From assembly GCA_028820695.1 (NCBI GenBank), contig JAPPIB010000049.1, forward strand, positions 1 through 64,000: 64,000 nucleotides of DNA, read 5' to 3'. Of the stretch, positions 35,871 to 45,787 are shown in pieces (position 1 is the stretch's first letter; each line of letters opens with the position of its first letter). The notes under the pieces were generated by a model. The model saw nothing but the letters and a program-made list of their open reading frames with translations. It searched no databases and had not been told where the DNA came from. A program made the translations under genes and the position numbers. The DNA is from Acidiferrobacterales bacterium (GTDB lineage: Bacteria > Pseudomonadota > Gammaproteobacteria > Arenicellales > JAJDZL01).

Positions 35871-37322
35871 GTGAACGAATCTACTGCGGCCGATATCAGC
35901 GGTTTTGTCAAGCGGGAATATAAGGAAGGCTTCGTAACCGAAATTGAGTCGGATACGTTTGCACCAGGCCTCGACGAAGATGTCGTCAAGGCGCTGTCTG
36001 CCAAGAAAAATGAGCCTGATTTCATGCTCGAGTGGCGTCTGAAGGCGTATGCGAGATGGAAGAAAATGACCGAGCCGGTCTGGGCTCATGTCAACTACAC
36101 TCCGATTGACTATCAGTCCATCAGTTATTACTCCGCGCCCAAGACCGATGCTGACCGACCCAAGAGTCTGGATGAGGTTGATCCGAAACTTCTCGAAACC
36201 TATGAGAAACTGGGCATCCCCCTGTCTGAACAGAAAATGCTCGCCGGTGTCGCGGTGGATGCTGTATTCGACAGTGTCTCAGTCGCTACGACCTTCAAGA
36301 AGACCCTGGCCGATGCAGGTGTGATTTTCTGTTCGTTTTCCGAGGCGGTCCAGGAACATCCGGACATTGTGCAAAAATATCTGGGATCAATCGTGCCATC
36401 CGGCGACAACTACTTTGCTGCCCTGAACTCGGCGGTATTCAGTGATGGATCTTTTGTCTATGTGCCGAAAGGTGTCCGCTGTCCGATGGAGTTGTCGACA
36501 TACTTCCGAATCAACGCGATGAACACCGGACAATTCGAACGAACCCTGATTATTGCTGATGAGGGAAGTCATGTCAGTTATCTTGAGGGATGTACAGCTC
36601 CGATGCGGGATGAGAATCAGCTGCATGCCGCAGTGGTGGAACTGATCGCACTGAAGGATGCGGAAATCAAATACTCTACAGTACAGAACTGGTATCCGGG
36701 CGATGAGGAAGGTCGCGGCGGCATCTATAACTTCGTGACCAAGCGCGGTGCGTGCCGCGGCGAGAATGCAAAAATCTCGTGGACACAGGTGGAGACGGGA
36801 TCGGCCATTACCTGGAAATACCCCAGTGTCATGCTTGAGGCTGACAATTCGGTCGGTGAGTTCTATTCGGTGGCTCTGACGAACAATTGCCAGCAGGCTG
36901 ATACCGGGACAAAAATGGTCCATATCGGACGGAATACGTCCAGCACCATCATCTCCAAAGGCGTATCTGCAGGCCGCGGGCAAAATTCGTATCGCGGGCT
37001 GGTACGCATGTTGAAAGGCGCTGAGAATGCCCGCAACTATTCGCAGTGCGATTCGTTGCTGATGGGTGACCGGTGCGGAGCGCATACATTTCCATATATC
37101 GAGGTCAAGAATCCGACAGCAAAGGTCGAACATGAGGCGACCACCTCGCGAATCAGTGAGGATCAGATGTTTTACTGCCGCCAGCGCGGGTTGTCGGAAG
37201 AGGACTCGGTATCCATGATCGTGAACGGATTCTGCAAGGAGGTATTCAAGGAACTTCCGATGGAGTTTGCGGTCGAGGCGCAGAAACTGCTTGGCATCAG
37301 TCTCGAAGGCGCAGTCGGCTGA
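35871..37322 (+). CDS. sufB: SufB, Fe-S cluster scaffold subunit
   Basis: SufB is the core scaffold of the SufBCD complex, where clusters form. The 483-residue protein is full length and contains [18 protein letters not shown] near residue 241, the long beta-helix core, the SufD-contact region [20 protein letters not shown] near 394 and [17 protein letters not shown] near 421. It starts at GTG 35871 behind CAGGGATC, 34 bases after the regulator gene. Confidence 0.97.
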   Translation: MNESTAADISGFVKREYKEGFVTEIESDTFAPGLDEDVVKALSAKKNEPDFMLEWRLKAYARWKKMTEPVWAHVNYTPIDYQSISYYSAPKTDADRPKSLDEVDPKLLETYEKLGIPLSEQKMLAGVAVDAVFDSVSVATTFKKTLADAGVIFCSFSEAVQEHPDIVQKYLGSIVPSGDNYFAALNSAVFSDGSFVYVPKGVRCPMELSTYFRINAMNTGQFERTLIIADEGSHVSYLEGCTAPMRDENQLHAAVVELIALKDAEIKYSTVQNWYPGDEEGRGGIYNFVTKRGACRGENAKISWTQVETGSAITWKYPSVMLEADNSVGEFYSVALTNNCQQADTGTKMVHIGRNTSSTIISKGVSAGRGQNSYRGLVRMLKGAENARNYSQCDSLLMGDRCGAHTFPYIEVKNPTAKVEHEATTSRISEDQMFYCRQRGLSEEDSVSMIVNGFCKEVFKELPMEFAVEAQKLLGISLEGAVG

Positions 37323-37382
37323 TCGCCGACTGCAAATCAGCCGAACCACCTTTAACCATGTATGCTTAGGGAAAGAGAAATC

Positions 37383-38141
37383 ATGCTCTCAATTGTTGAT
37401 CTGAACGTTCAGATTGAAGAAAAGAATATTCTTGATGGAATCAATCTTGATGTCGCCGCCGGCGAGGTGCACGCTGTGATGGGCCCCAATGGGTCTGGAA
37501 AGAGCACTTTGGCCAACGTGATTACCGGCAAGGTTGAAGATGTGGAGCGGGGCAGCGTCACGTTCAACGGCGTGAACCTGTTGGAGCTCGACCCGGAAGA
37601 GCGTGCCCGCGAGGGGATTTTTCTTGCATTCCAGCATCCAATTGAGATTCCAGGGGTCAACAACATCTACCTGATCAAGGCAGCGGTCAACGCGATGCGC
37701 AAACATCGGGGAGAATCGGAGCTGGACGCGATCGATTTTCTCAAGGTTGTCCGTGAGAAAATGAAGTTGCTTGAGATCAATGAATCATTTCTGTATCGGT
37801 CCGTGAACGAGGGGTTCTCCGGGGGCGAGAAGAAACGAAATGAGATACTTCAGATGATGATGCTCGAGCCAAAGTTGGCGGTGATGGACGAAACCGATTC
37901 GGGACTTGATATCGATGCCCTGAAGATTGTTTCGAAAGGAGTCAACTCGCTTGCTGATGCAGGTCGGTCATGCATCATAATCACTCACTTTCCCAGGATT
38001 CTCGAGTACATCGTTCCGGATCACGTGCATGTTCTGGTCGGCGGTCGTATTGTGCGTTCCGGCGACAGGAACCTGGCTCACGAACTGGAACAGTTCGGTT
38101 ACACCTGGGTGGTCGAGGAGACCGCGGCTGAAGTCGCATGA
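37383..38141 (+). CDS. sufC: SufC, ATPase of the SufBCD complex
   Basis: SufC is an ABC-type ATPase without membrane partners that drives changes in SufB-SufD. The 252-residue protein shows Walker A GPNGSGKST near residue 37, Q-loop AFQHP near 88, signature FSGGEKKRNEIL near 146 and Walker B LAVMDETDSGLD near 167. I choose ATG 37383 because AGGGAAAGAG lies just before it; an in-frame ATG seven codons upstream is less likely. It overlaps sufD by four bases. Confidence 0.97.
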   Translation: MLSIVDLNVQIEEKNILDGINLDVAAGEVHAVMGPNGSGKSTLANVITGKVEDVERGSVTFNGVNLLELDPEERAREGIFLAFQHPIEIPGVNNIYLIKAAVNAMRKHRGESELDAIDFLKVVREKMKLLEINESFLYRSVNEGFSGGEKKRNEILQMMMLEPKLAVMDETDSGLDIDALKIVSKGVNSLADAGRSCIIITHFPRILEYIVPDHVHVLVGGRIVRSGDRNLAHELEQFGYTWVVEETAAEVA

Positions 38142-39499
38142 AAATCAGCCCGCTCGCCAACCATTTCGCTGAGCAGGGTCGGCGTCTTGCTCACAAATTA
38201 CCCGGATCGTCAGTTGATTCGGTCGCCCAGCTGCGCAAGAGCGCGCTTGCCCGCTTCGAACTGACAGGGCTGCCGAGAATTACCGATGAACAGTGGCGAT
38301 ACACCAATATCCGCCTGCTGGAAAAACATCTGTTCGAACTGTCTCAATGTTCGCAGTCCAGTCCAGGCGATGTGGATATCAATCGATGGCGATTACCCGA
38401 AGCCGACACCTATCGGGCTGTTTTCCTGAACGGCTGGTTCAGTGCTGAGCTGTCCGATCTTGTGAATCTGCCGGATTCGGTCAGTGTCTTGAGCCTCGCT
38501 CAGATTCTGGATTCTTCAACCGATGCGGATTCTCATTGTTTCAAGTTCGCATTGCAGGAGTTGCAAACGATGTCAGCCAATGCGGAGCATGGTTTTGCCG
38601 CGTTGGGTGCGGGGTTGTCCGCGGATGGAGCGGTTGTTCGAGTCGATTCGGACGCTTCATTGGACAAACCACTGGAACTATTGTTTCTCAGTCAGGATGA
38701 TGCCGATTCCCGATTCTGTAACGTCAACAGTTTCATTCACGCAGGCCGGGGTGCAAGACTCCAGTTGATCGAGCGGTATCTGTCGCTGGGCGACACGACC
38801 CACCTGACCAATTCCTCGGTTACGTTCAATCTGGAAGGAGACGCTCAGGTTGACCACTATCGGATCCAGAACGAGAGCGAGTCTGCATTCCACATCGGAT
38901 CGGCGAAAACCCGTCAAAAGGACAGCAGCAGGTATCGGATTTTCTCGATCTCGCTCGGCGCCCGGCTCAATCGTCACGAAGTGACCCAGTCGCTGGACGG
39001 GGAACACGCTCACTGCGAACTGAAAGGGCTTTATATCGGCAAAGGCAACCAGCATATAGACAACTACACGACAATTGCACACGAATGCGCGGATGCGACC
39101 AGCGAAGAGTTCTATAAGGGCGTACTGGACGATCATGCCCGTTCCGTATTCCATGGACGCATTAAGGTTGCGCCCGGTGCACAGCATACCGACGCACAAC
39201 AACAGAACAGAAATCTTCTGTTGTCGCGCAATGCTGAAGCCGATACCAAACCGCAACTTGAGATTTACGCCGATGATGTCAAATGCTCACATGGTGCGAC
39301 AATCGGTCAGTTGGATGAGAATGCGGTCTTTTATCTGCGCTCGCGCGGTCTGACACAACAGCAGGCGAGAACAATGCTGACAGATGCCTTTGCGGCAGAA
39401 ATCGTGCGAGAAATCGAACTTGACCCGGTACTGACGGAGGTGTCCAATCTGGTTCAGCAAAAGCTCAGCTCCGACCATCCAGTGCAGGAGGCAGCATGA
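38138..39499 (+). CDS. sufD: SufD, Fe-S assembly scaffold subunit
   Basis: SufD pairs with SufB and is needed for iron entry. The 453-residue protein has a helical N-terminus with DEQWRYTNIRLLEKH near residue 50, the beta-helix core, and the C-terminal EIYADDVKCSHGATIGQLDE near 371, which holds the conserved Cys-His pair. It overlaps sufC and sufS by four bases each, so the operon is tightly coupled. Confidence 0.95.
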   Translation: MKISPLANHFAEQGRRLAHKLPGSSVDSVAQLRKSALARFELTGLPRITDEQWRYTNIRLLEKHLFELSQCSQSSPGDVDINRWRLPEADTYRAVFLNGWFSAELSDLVNLPDSVSVLSLAQILDSSTDADSHCFKFALQELQTMSANAEHGFAALGAGLSADGAVVRVDSDASLDKPLELLFLSQDDADSRFCNVNSFIHAGRGARLQLIERYLSLGDTTHLTNSSVTFNLEGDAQVDHYRIQNESESAFHIGSAKTRQKDSSRYRIFSISLGARLNRHEVTQSLDGEHAHCELKGLYIGKGNQHIDNYTTIAHECADATSEEFYKGVLDDHARSVFHGRIKVAPGAQHTDAQQQNRNLLLSRNAEADTKPQLEIYADDVKCSHGATIGQLDENAVFYLRSRGLTQQQARTMLTDAFAAEIVREIELDPVLTEVSNLVQQKLSSDHPVQEAA

Positions 39500-40764
39500 C
39501 GCAATCGACACTTACAGCTGATCGGGAACGCACAGCAAACGGCACCATTGATCCACACGCGATCCGCGAGCAGTTTCCGATCCTGAGCGAGATCGTCTAC
39601 GGAAAAAATCTGGTCTATCTGGACAATGCCGCCAGTTCGCAAAAGCCCCTGGCAGTCACTGATGCACTGAATAGATACTATGCGTCGCAACATGCCAATG
39701 TCCATCGCGGGGTACATGCGTTGAGCGACCGTGCAACCGAGGCCTATGAAACCGCTCGCAGCCTTGCATGCCAGTTCGTAAACGCAGAGCATGCGAAGGA
39801 GATTATCTTTGTCAGAGGGACAACCGAGGGGTTGAATCTGGTTGCTTCCTCCTATGGCCGACAAACGCTCAGACCCGGGGATGAGATCCTGGTCAGCGAA
39901 ATGGAGCATCACTCGAATATTGTGCCATGGCAGATTATCGCTGAACAGACTGGAAGCCGGGTGCGGATGATTCCGATGGACGACAGCGGGCAGATCATTC
40001 AGCAGGAGTATCTCGCCCTACTGAACGAGAATACCGCGATTGTCGCGATCACCTACGTTGCCAACTCTCTCGGAACCGTCAATCCAATCAAGCAGATGAC
40101 ACAGAGCGCTCACGAATTCGGTGCGGTTGTGGTTGTCGACGCCGCACAAGCGGCGCCGCATATTGAAATTGACGTCAGGGAACTGGGATGCGATTTTCTG
40201 ACTTTATCGGGTCACAAGATGTACGGACCCACAGGAATCGGGATCCTCTATGGACGCGAGGAACTGCTTGAGGCGATGCCGCCCTATCAGGGTGGTGGCG
40301 AAATGATCAAGCGTGTGACATTTGCCGGTTCGGAATATGCCGACATTCCACATAAATTTGAAGCTGGAACACCGAATATTGCAGACAGTGTCGGATTTGG
40401 TGCGGCCGTGAAGTTTATGTGGAGTATCGGGTTTGATGCAATCGCGTCCCATGAGAACCAGTTGCTTGAATACTGTCACGAGCGTGCCGGGCAACACAGT
40501 GATATCCGGATATTCGGCCAGGCACCGCATAAATCCGGAGTATTCGCATTCGAGATGGATGGTATTCATGCGCACGACGTGGGAACCATCGTGGATCGTG
40601 ATGGCGTTGCAATCCGAGTGGGACATCATTGTGCCATGCCGGTCATGAGGCATTTCAATGTCTCGGCAACCGCCAGGGCATCTTTTGCGGTCTACAATTC
40701 AATTGATGATATTGACCTTCTGTTTGACGCTCTGGATAAGGCGAGGGAACTGTTCAGGGGATGA
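39496..40764 (+). CDS. sufS: SufS, cysteine desulfurase (group II)
   Basis: SufS supplies sulfur for Fe-S assembly. The 422-residue PLP enzyme has ASSQKPLAV near residue 46, HHSNIVPWQ near 136, the PLP lysine in LSGHKMYGPTGIG near 240 and the catalytic cysteine in GHHCAMPVM near 378, in the long-loop SufS context. It is distinct from the dndA desulfurase. It overlaps sufD and sufU by four bases. Confidence 0.96.
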   Translation: MTQSTLTADRERTANGTIDPHAIREQFPILSEIVYGKNLVYLDNAASSQKPLAVTDALNRYYASQHANVHRGVHALSDRATEAYETARSLACQFVNAEHAKEIIFVRGTTEGLNLVASSYGRQTLRPGDEILVSEMEHHSNIVPWQIIAEQTGSRVRMIPMDDSGQIIQQEYLALLNENTAIVAITYVANSLGTVNPIKQMTQSAHEFGAVVVVDAAQAAPHIEIDVRELGCDFLTLSGHKMYGPTGIGILYGREELLEAMPPYQGGGEMIKRVTFAGSEYADIPHKFEAGTPNIADSVGFGAAVKFMWSIGFDAIASHENQLLEYCHERAGQHSDIRIFGQAPHKSGVFAFEMDGIHAHDVGTIVDRDGVAIRVGHHCAMPVMRHFNVSATARASFAVYNSIDDIDLLFDALDKARELFRG

Positions 40765-41213
40765 TGGACGATCTGAAAGCGCTTTACCAGGAAGTGATCA
40801 TCGATCACAGCAGGAATCCTCGCAATTTCGGTTGCTTGGAGTCAGCGAATTGCTCAGCCGAAGGTGTCAATCCGCTTTGCGGGGATGAACTCACCTTGCA
40901 ATGCCTGCTTGATGCGGATGATGTTATCCAGGAAATTCGATTCGTTGGCCACGGCTGTGCGATATCGGTTGCCTCGGCTTCGATCATGACCGAGATGATG
41001 CTCGGCATGTCAAAAACTGAAGCAGAGCAGCTCTTTGAAAGGTTTCATGCCAGGGTGACAGGTTGTGCCGATGGCGATTCGGTGGATATCGGGAAATTGG
41101 AGGTTCTGAGCGGTGTTCGTGAGTTTCCGACCCGCGTCAAATGTGCGACACTGGCGTGGCACACAGCAATCGCAGCAATCAACAGGACTGATGAACAGGT
41201 TACAACTGAGTAG
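40761..41213 (+). CDS. sufU: SufU-type sulfur-transfer / scaffold protein
   Basis: The 150-residue protein is of the IscU/SufU fold with three conserved cysteines: NPLCGDE near residue 39, GHGCAIS near 64 and VKCATLAW near 128. The insert before the last cysteine marks the SufU type, which takes sulfur from SufS through bound zinc in place of SufE. No sufE is present in the operon, in agreement. Confidence 0.92.
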   Translation: MMDDLKALYQEVIIDHSRNPRNFGCLESANCSAEGVNPLCGDELTLQCLLDADDVIQEIRFVGHGCAISVASASIMTEMMLGMSKTEAEQLFERFHARVTGCADGDSVDIGKLEVLSGVREFPTRVKCATLAWHTAIAAINRTDEQVTTE

Positions 41214-41655
41214 CATGGCCGGCGACTACAACAATCAGACAGTCCGTTCCCAGAAAGTGGATTTCATCTCGGAATTTCTGAAAAGCTCAGACACCGACCG
41301 TTCCACTGACTCGGAGTCAACTAAGTCTGGCCAAGTTGAGCCAGTATCCGATGCTGTTTTTGCGGAACAGGTCATTGATGCGCTTCGCGGCGTTTATGAT
41401 CCCGAGATTCCAGTGAATATTTACGATCTCGGCCTGATCTATGACGTCGATATCAGCGATGACAGGAAGGTGAGCATTCAGATGACCCTGACGACGCCCG
41501 GATGCCCCGTTGCGCAGACGTTTCCGGGTACTGTGGAATGTGCGGTCAGATGCGTCGAGGGTGTCGAAGATGCCACTGTCGAATTGGTCTGGGATCCGCC
41601 CTGGACCAAGGATCGCATGTCCGAGGATGCTCTGCTCAGTCTGGGGCTCCTATAG
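41191..41655 (+). CDS. sufT: SufT-like DUF59 (MIP18) iron-sulfur maturation protein
   Basis: The 154-residue protein has a variable, polar first 50 residues, then a DUF59 domain: GVYDPEIPVNIYDLGLIY near residue 69, TTPGCPVAQ near 101 and ELVWDPPWTKDRMSEDA near 131. It assists Fe-S delivery to target proteins. ATG 41191 has an AGGA site and overlaps sufU; ATG 41215 just after the sufU stop is the alternative. Confidence 0.9.
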   Translation: MNRLQLSSMAGDYNNQTVRSQKVDFISEFLKSSDTDRSTDSESTKSGQVEPVSDAVFAEQVIDALRGVYDPEIPVNIYDLGLIYDVDISDDRKVSIQMTLTTPGCPVAQTFPGTVECAVRCVEGVEDATVELVWDPPWTKDRMSEDALLSLGLL

Positions 41656-41678
41656 CCCGGTATCCTTCTGTTTCAGCC

Positions 41679-43115
41679 ATGAAGGTCGTCCTGATCAGTC
41701 CGTACGAGATTGGACGGCAGCCGTTTGCGTTGGCTCAGCCTGCCGCCTGGCTGGCGCGCGACGGATTTGACGTCGATTGCATCGACCTGTCCATTGAACC
41801 CTTTCAGGCCGAGTCGGTCAACGGGGCTCAAGTGGTTGCGTTTCACCTTGCCATGCATACAGGTGCGCGGCTGGCAGCCGAACTGATCCCGCAAGTTGTG
41901 GCGAACCACTCGGACGCGGCGCTCTGTGTTTATGGTTTGTATGCCCCGGTCAATGACGAGTTTTTTCGTTCGCTTGGTTGTGAGTTTGTATTTGGCGGGG
42001 AAGCGGAGTCAGACATTCTGGCGTTGTGTCGGGCAGTGCGGGACACCGGTTCGCTGTCGGAATTGCGCGAGACCCGCAGGTCGCTGGATAAACTGGTTTT
42101 TGTCCGCCCGCTTCGTTCCCTGCTCCCCGAATTGGACCAGTATTCCTACCTCACCTGTGCGGACGGTACTGAGAAAACGACGGGTTTTGTCGAGGCCAGT
42201 CGAGGATGCAGACATCTTTGTCGTCACTGCCCGGTGGTACCGGTTTACTCAGGCACCTTCCGAGTTGTTTCCACGGATGTGGTGCTTGAGGACATCCGGC
42301 AGCAGATCGATGCCGGTGCCCAACACATTTCATTTGGCGATCCGGATTTTCTTAACGGGCCGGGTCACGCCCGAAGAATCATTGATCGATTTCAGCAAGA
42401 ATATCCGGGCATGACCTGGGATGCGACAGTCAAGATTGAGCATCTGCTTCGATACGAGGATCTCGTTGGCAGATTTTCAGAGCAGAACTGTCTTTTCATC
42501 ACCAGTGCTGTGGAGTCTGTAGAAAACGATGTACTGGAAAAACTGGACAAGGGTCACACGGCCGAGGACTTTCGAAGCGCACTTCATCTGTTGAGGCGTC
42601 TCGGTATCTCCATGCATCCTACGTTCGTACCCTTTACGCCTTGGACCACTTCAGGGGGATACCTGGAATTGCTGCGTCAGATTGTTGAGCTTGAGTTGAT
42701 CAATGGCGTAGCGCCTGTGCAATTGAGTATCCGTCTGTTACTGCCTCGAGGTTCGAGTCTGGTGGACTCGGAAGATCGGGATGAGTGGCTGGGTCCGTTC
42801 AACCCGAAGATGCTTGGATACGATTGGAGGCATCGCGATTCACGTGTGGATGAGCTTCAGGCAATAGTCCAGGAGTGGGTGATTGGCGCTCAGGACGACA
42901 ACCTGACCCGAATGGATATATTCGCGGGCATCTGGACGGCCGCGCATCAATTCGTTGAGGGAAGGGTGCCGGAACTGATGCGTGCGGCGGGGCGATCTGT
43001 CCCACAGATGTCGGAACCTTGGTACTGCTGTGCCGAACCGACAGAGAATCTCAGGAAAAAGACAACGAAGCCCGTTGGTCCCGAATCACTGGACGAATCA
43101 CGCCTGACTGCGTGA
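41679..43115 (+). CDS. B12-binding-type radical SAM protein with CCAEP tail
   Basis: The 478-residue protein has an N-terminal cobalamin-type Rossmann domain (VVLISPYEIGRQP at residue 2, to about 140) and a radical SAM domain whose cluster motif is CRHLCRHC near residue 179. Near the C-terminus is WYCCAEP (residues about 449-455). I recall a family named CUAEP/CCAEP-tail radical SAM (seleno)protein, in which some members have selenocysteine at the second position. Here it is encoded as Cys. It directly follows the SUF genes, which could supply its clusters. The reaction is unknown. Confidence 0.85.
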   Translation: MKVVLISPYEIGRQPFALAQPAAWLARDGFDVDCIDLSIEPFQAESVNGAQVVAFHLAMHTGARLAAELIPQVVANHSDAALCVYGLYAPVNDEFFRSLGCEFVFGGEAESDILALCRAVRDTGSLSELRETRRSLDKLVFVRPLRSLLPELDQYSYLTCADGTEKTTGFVEASRGCRHLCRHCPVVPVYSGTFRVVSTDVVLEDIRQQIDAGAQHISFGDPDFLNGPGHARRIIDRFQQEYPGMTWDATVKIEHLLRYEDLVGRFSEQNCLFITSAVESVENDVLEKLDKGHTAEDFRSALHLLRRLGISMHPTFVPFTPWTTSGGYLELLRQIVELELINGVAPVQLSIRLLLPRGSSLVDSEDRDEWLGPFNPKMLGYDWRHRDSRVDELQAIVQEWVIGAQDDNLTRMDIFAGIWTAAHQFVEGRVPELMRAAGRSVPQMSEPWYCCAEPTENLRKKTTKPVGPESLDESRLTA

Positions 43116-43131
43116 GATGGCACTCGAGTGA

Positions 43132-43148
43132 CAGCTGATTGTCAGCTG
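43132..43148. terminator. Short convergent hairpin between the radical SAM and protease genes
   Basis: CAGCTGA-TTG-TCAGCTG forms a seven-pair stem with a three-base loop and overlaps the stop codon of the protease gene. It lies in the 26-base gap of two convergent genes, so it may stop transcripts from both sides. No T-run. Confidence 0.35.
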
Positions 43149-44464
43149 CTGAAACTGCCGGAAATTCGAAGTCCCTTGAGTAGATTGAGCGCCTGAAGCA
43201 ACTGATAGTCGCGTTTGACAGCCGGGTTGACCTGAGTTGACGGCAGCTGGTTGTCAAGTTCATCAGGAGAGACGGCATTTTCGTTCTCCAGTGAATCTTC
43301 CAGATTTGATTCACGGAATGTCATTGACTCATTTTGCTCGTCGGGTTCTTCGACCTCGCGCCATTCAACAGTGATGTCGGGAACTATGCCGGAAGCCTGA
43401 ATCGAGCGATTGTTCGGTGTGTAATACCGATCGGTTGTCAGCTTGAGTGCCGTATCTTCGTTGAGGCGGACGATGGTCTGAACGGAACCCTTGCCGAAAG
43501 TATTCTCGCCCATGATGATCGCACGTTTGTGGTCTTGAAGTGCGCCTGCAACAATCTCAGAAGCCGAAGCCGATCCCTCGTTGACCAAAACGACCAGCGG
43601 AACCCCCTCGATGGCATCGCCCGGCGTAGAGCGAAACTCACTGACATGCCTGTTGTTTCGACTCCTGGTGCTGACGATCAGTCCATTGTCGATGAAGACA
43701 TCCGATACGCCGACCGCGCTGTGCAATTCGCCCCCTGGATTGTTGCGCAAATCCATGACCAGACCGTCAAGAGAAATTGAATCGGTGATCAGTTTCTTGA
43801 TCTGTATTCGTGTCAGTTCCGGTGTAGTAGTCTGAAATTGGGTTATGCGAAGGTAGCCGAATCCGGGTTCAAGAATGAAACTATGGACACTCTTGATTCG
43901 TATTACGGCTCGTGTCAGTGTGAATTCCAAAGGTACGTCAACGCCTTGCCGAAGAACAATCAGGGTAATATCGGTTCCCGGCTGGCCTCGCATCGAGTTC
44001 ACAGCTTCTATCAGATTCATTCGCGATGTCAGATGATCATCGAGCTGGATGATCAGATCACCGGGCAAGATGCCTGCATCAAAAGCTGGTGTTCCGTCTA
44101 TCGGAGAAATGACCCGGATGCCACCGTTCTCCTTGGTCACCTCTATACCGAGTCCACCATAGCGACCGGTCGTCTCGGTTTCCACATCGGACATTTCCTG
44201 TGAGTCCAGCAGCGCGGAATGCGGGTCAAGCCCTTCGACCATTCCCTCAATTGCGTTTCTCAGCAGTTCCTCGTCTGTAACTTCCTCGACATAATTGTTC
44301 TTGATCGTCTCGAATACACGGGCGAAAGTGCTGATTGAATCCAAAGGCAGAGGCGAGATACCACTGTGTCCGACTGTGTTCTGGGCTGTTGAAGCCAGTG
44401 GCAGCAGCGATAGTGCAAGAACAGTTGCTGTGAGTGGTTTGACTAATTTTTTTCGGATTGTCAT
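43142..44464 (-). CDS. ctpA: Carboxy-terminal processing protease, S41 family
   Basis: The 440-residue exported serine protease trims or degrades periplasmic proteins. It begins with a signal peptide (basic start TIRKKLVKP, hydrophobic core, cleavage after TAQ near 28). A PDZ domain spans about residues 95-170 (GLGIEVTKENGGIRVISPIDGTPA). The catalytic core has VNEGSASASEIVAGALQDH near 298 with the serine and ENTFGKGSVQT near 322 with the lysine. I use ATG 44464; an in-frame ATG 35 codons upstream would spoil the signal peptide. Long acidic C-terminal tail. Confidence 0.93.
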   Translation of the reverse strand: MTIRKKLVKPLTATVLALSLLPLASTAQNTVGHSGISPLPLDSISTFARVFETIKNNYVEEVTDEELLRNAIEGMVEGLDPHSALLDSQEMSDVETETTGRYGGLGIEVTKENGGIRVISPIDGTPAFDAGILPGDLIIQLDDHLTSRMNLIEAVNSMRGQPGTDITLIVLRQGVDVPLEFTLTRAVIRIKSVHSFILEPGFGYLRITQFQTTTPELTRIQIKKLITDSISLDGLVMDLRNNPGGELHSAVGVSDVFIDNGLIVSTRSRNNRHVSEFRSTPGDAIEGVPLVVLVNEGSASASEIVAGALQDHKRAIIMGENTFGKGSVQTIVRLNEDTALKLTTDRYYTPNNRSIQASGIVPDITVEWREVEEPDEQNESMTFRESNLEDSLENENAVSPDELDNQLPSTQVNPAVKRDYQLLQALNLLKGLRISGSFSS

Positions 44465-45244
44465 GGCACTGTAACGTTGGTGTGGAATTGTGTCACGCGG
44501 AGAACAATCGGGCACGCTTTCCCGGGCGGGATGATTATTTGTGAGCAAGTGCATCCATCCTTGTGGCAATCTGTATATAGAATAGCAAATGCTGAATTGT
44601 TTGTCAGATTAATTGTTGTCCCTAAATCCGCTTTAGAGAAGTCAAAATCAAGACTGGCCCTGTCGGTATAAAGGCTTAGAAACCAAACCCGTTCCACCCA
44701 TTGGGTGAAACATAACCAAAACACAGGAGATATTGCTAAAAGGAGTGCGTGAGGGGGCGGCCGTCTTCAAGCATCTGCCTGGCCGGTTGAATTGCAGTTC
44801 ACCTCGATTCCATTTTTGAACCTTACTCCTTCGATCACCTTGCCCAACTCCCTGAATCTGCGCCGTCGAACGCCGTCTTGGCGAGGGCGGACTGATGCCG
44901 CTGAAATCGAAAGACGAGGTCAGGCTGACGAGACCTAGGAGCTGTTTTTCGATCTGGCAGGATTTTCTGAGACCTTCATTTGTTTTGTGAGATGCATTGT
45001 GGAGTCCGTGCCCGGTCGCTTGATTTGTGATTGTACCAGGTAGGCTCTTGGCTATAATCAGTGTCCTGATCAAAAGATGGAACCGGCGATACTGCATTCA
45101 GCATGAACAGCAAGGCAGCCGCAAATGGTCGCGGATGACTTCAAGAGGTTGGAGTGCCACCAAGATTGGTGGTTTTACTGTCTGAATCGTCCCCGCATCA
45201 ACCGGACACGGTTCATTGGGCTACTTTCCGAAATGGGATGATCA
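44465..45244. other. Long intergenic stretch without a recognised gene
   Basis: About 780 bases lie between the divergent protease and rhodanese genes. A 149-residue minus-strand frame exists but reads like random basic translation and matches nothing I know. One terminator-like hairpin occurs near the right end (45157-45176). A small RNA or decayed gene is possible. Confidence 0.4.
45157..45176 (+). terminator. Terminator-like hairpin before the rhodanese gene
   Basis: CCACCAA-GA-TTGGTGG followed by TTTT. The tight loop would open to CCACC/GGTGG with six unpaired bases, a plausible intrinsic terminator. No coding gene ends upstream on this strand, so it could end a small RNA or act as an attenuator for the rhodanese gene. 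Confidence 0.4.
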
Positions 45245-45664
45245 ATGGAATATATTGAGTTTGTCAAAATCAATTGGCACTTGTTTGTCGCACTCGTCGC
45301 AGTGGTCGCATTGCTTGCTTTCGAACCGCTTCGTAAACGCACTGCAGGAGTTGCATCTGTGTTGCCCCACGATCTTCCCCGTATCATGAAAAAAGAAAAG
45401 GTGATCATCGTTGATGTTTCGGATACAAAGGAGTTTGAGACGGGACGCATTCCCAAAGCAAGGAACATTCCCCTAAGTCGAATCGAATCTGATATCAATA
45501 CATTGACCAAATTCAGATCGCGTCCCATCGTGGTGGTTTGCCGTATCGGAAATCGAAGCGGTAAAGCCGCAAGCATGCTGAAAAAGCACGATTTTTCGGA
45601 TGTAAGGACACTGAAAGGTGGTTTTACCGCCTGGGCCAAGGAAAATCTTCCGGTGGAAAAGTGA
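45245..45664 (+). CDS. Membrane-anchored rhodanese-like sulfurtransferase
   Basis: The 139-residue protein has one N-terminal membrane helix (about residues 12-27) and a single rhodanese domain with DVSDTKEFETGRIPKARNIP near 58 and the active loop VCRIGNRSG with the catalytic cysteine near 99. It resembles the YibN-type rhodanese found near secB and gpm genes in gammaproteobacteria. It probably carries persulfide sulfur; the acceptor is unknown. Confidence 0.88.
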   Translation: MEYIEFVKINWHLFVALVAVVALLAFEPLRKRTAGVASVLPHDLPRIMKKEKVIIVDVSDTKEFETGRIPKARNIPLSRIESDINTLTKFRSRPIVVVCRIGNRSGKAASMLKKHDFSDVRTLKGGFTAWAKENLPVEK

Positions 45665-45787
45665 TTCCCCGTTGAACTGTTCTTGATCCCCCACCGTTAC
45701 AAACCGAATTCTCGCTGAACCTGGAACTTATCGCACCGTCGCGTTGAAACGCTTCCGTATCAATCAAGAATTTACGCTCGACACACC

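Noticed and set aside
36387-37349. A 320-codon minus-strand open frame opposite sufB
   Set aside because: It mirrors a strongly conserved sufB; its translation is Arg/His/Cys-rich and matches nothing, as expected of an antisense shadow.
41679-43115. Possible selenoprotein with UGA at the CUAEP motif
   Set aside because: Both positions before AEP are ordinary Cys codons (TGC TGT); no in-frame TGA.
44648-45097. A 149-codon minus-strand frame between the protease and rhodanese genes
   Set aside because: It has no ribosome site, low-complexity basic composition and no recognised motif.
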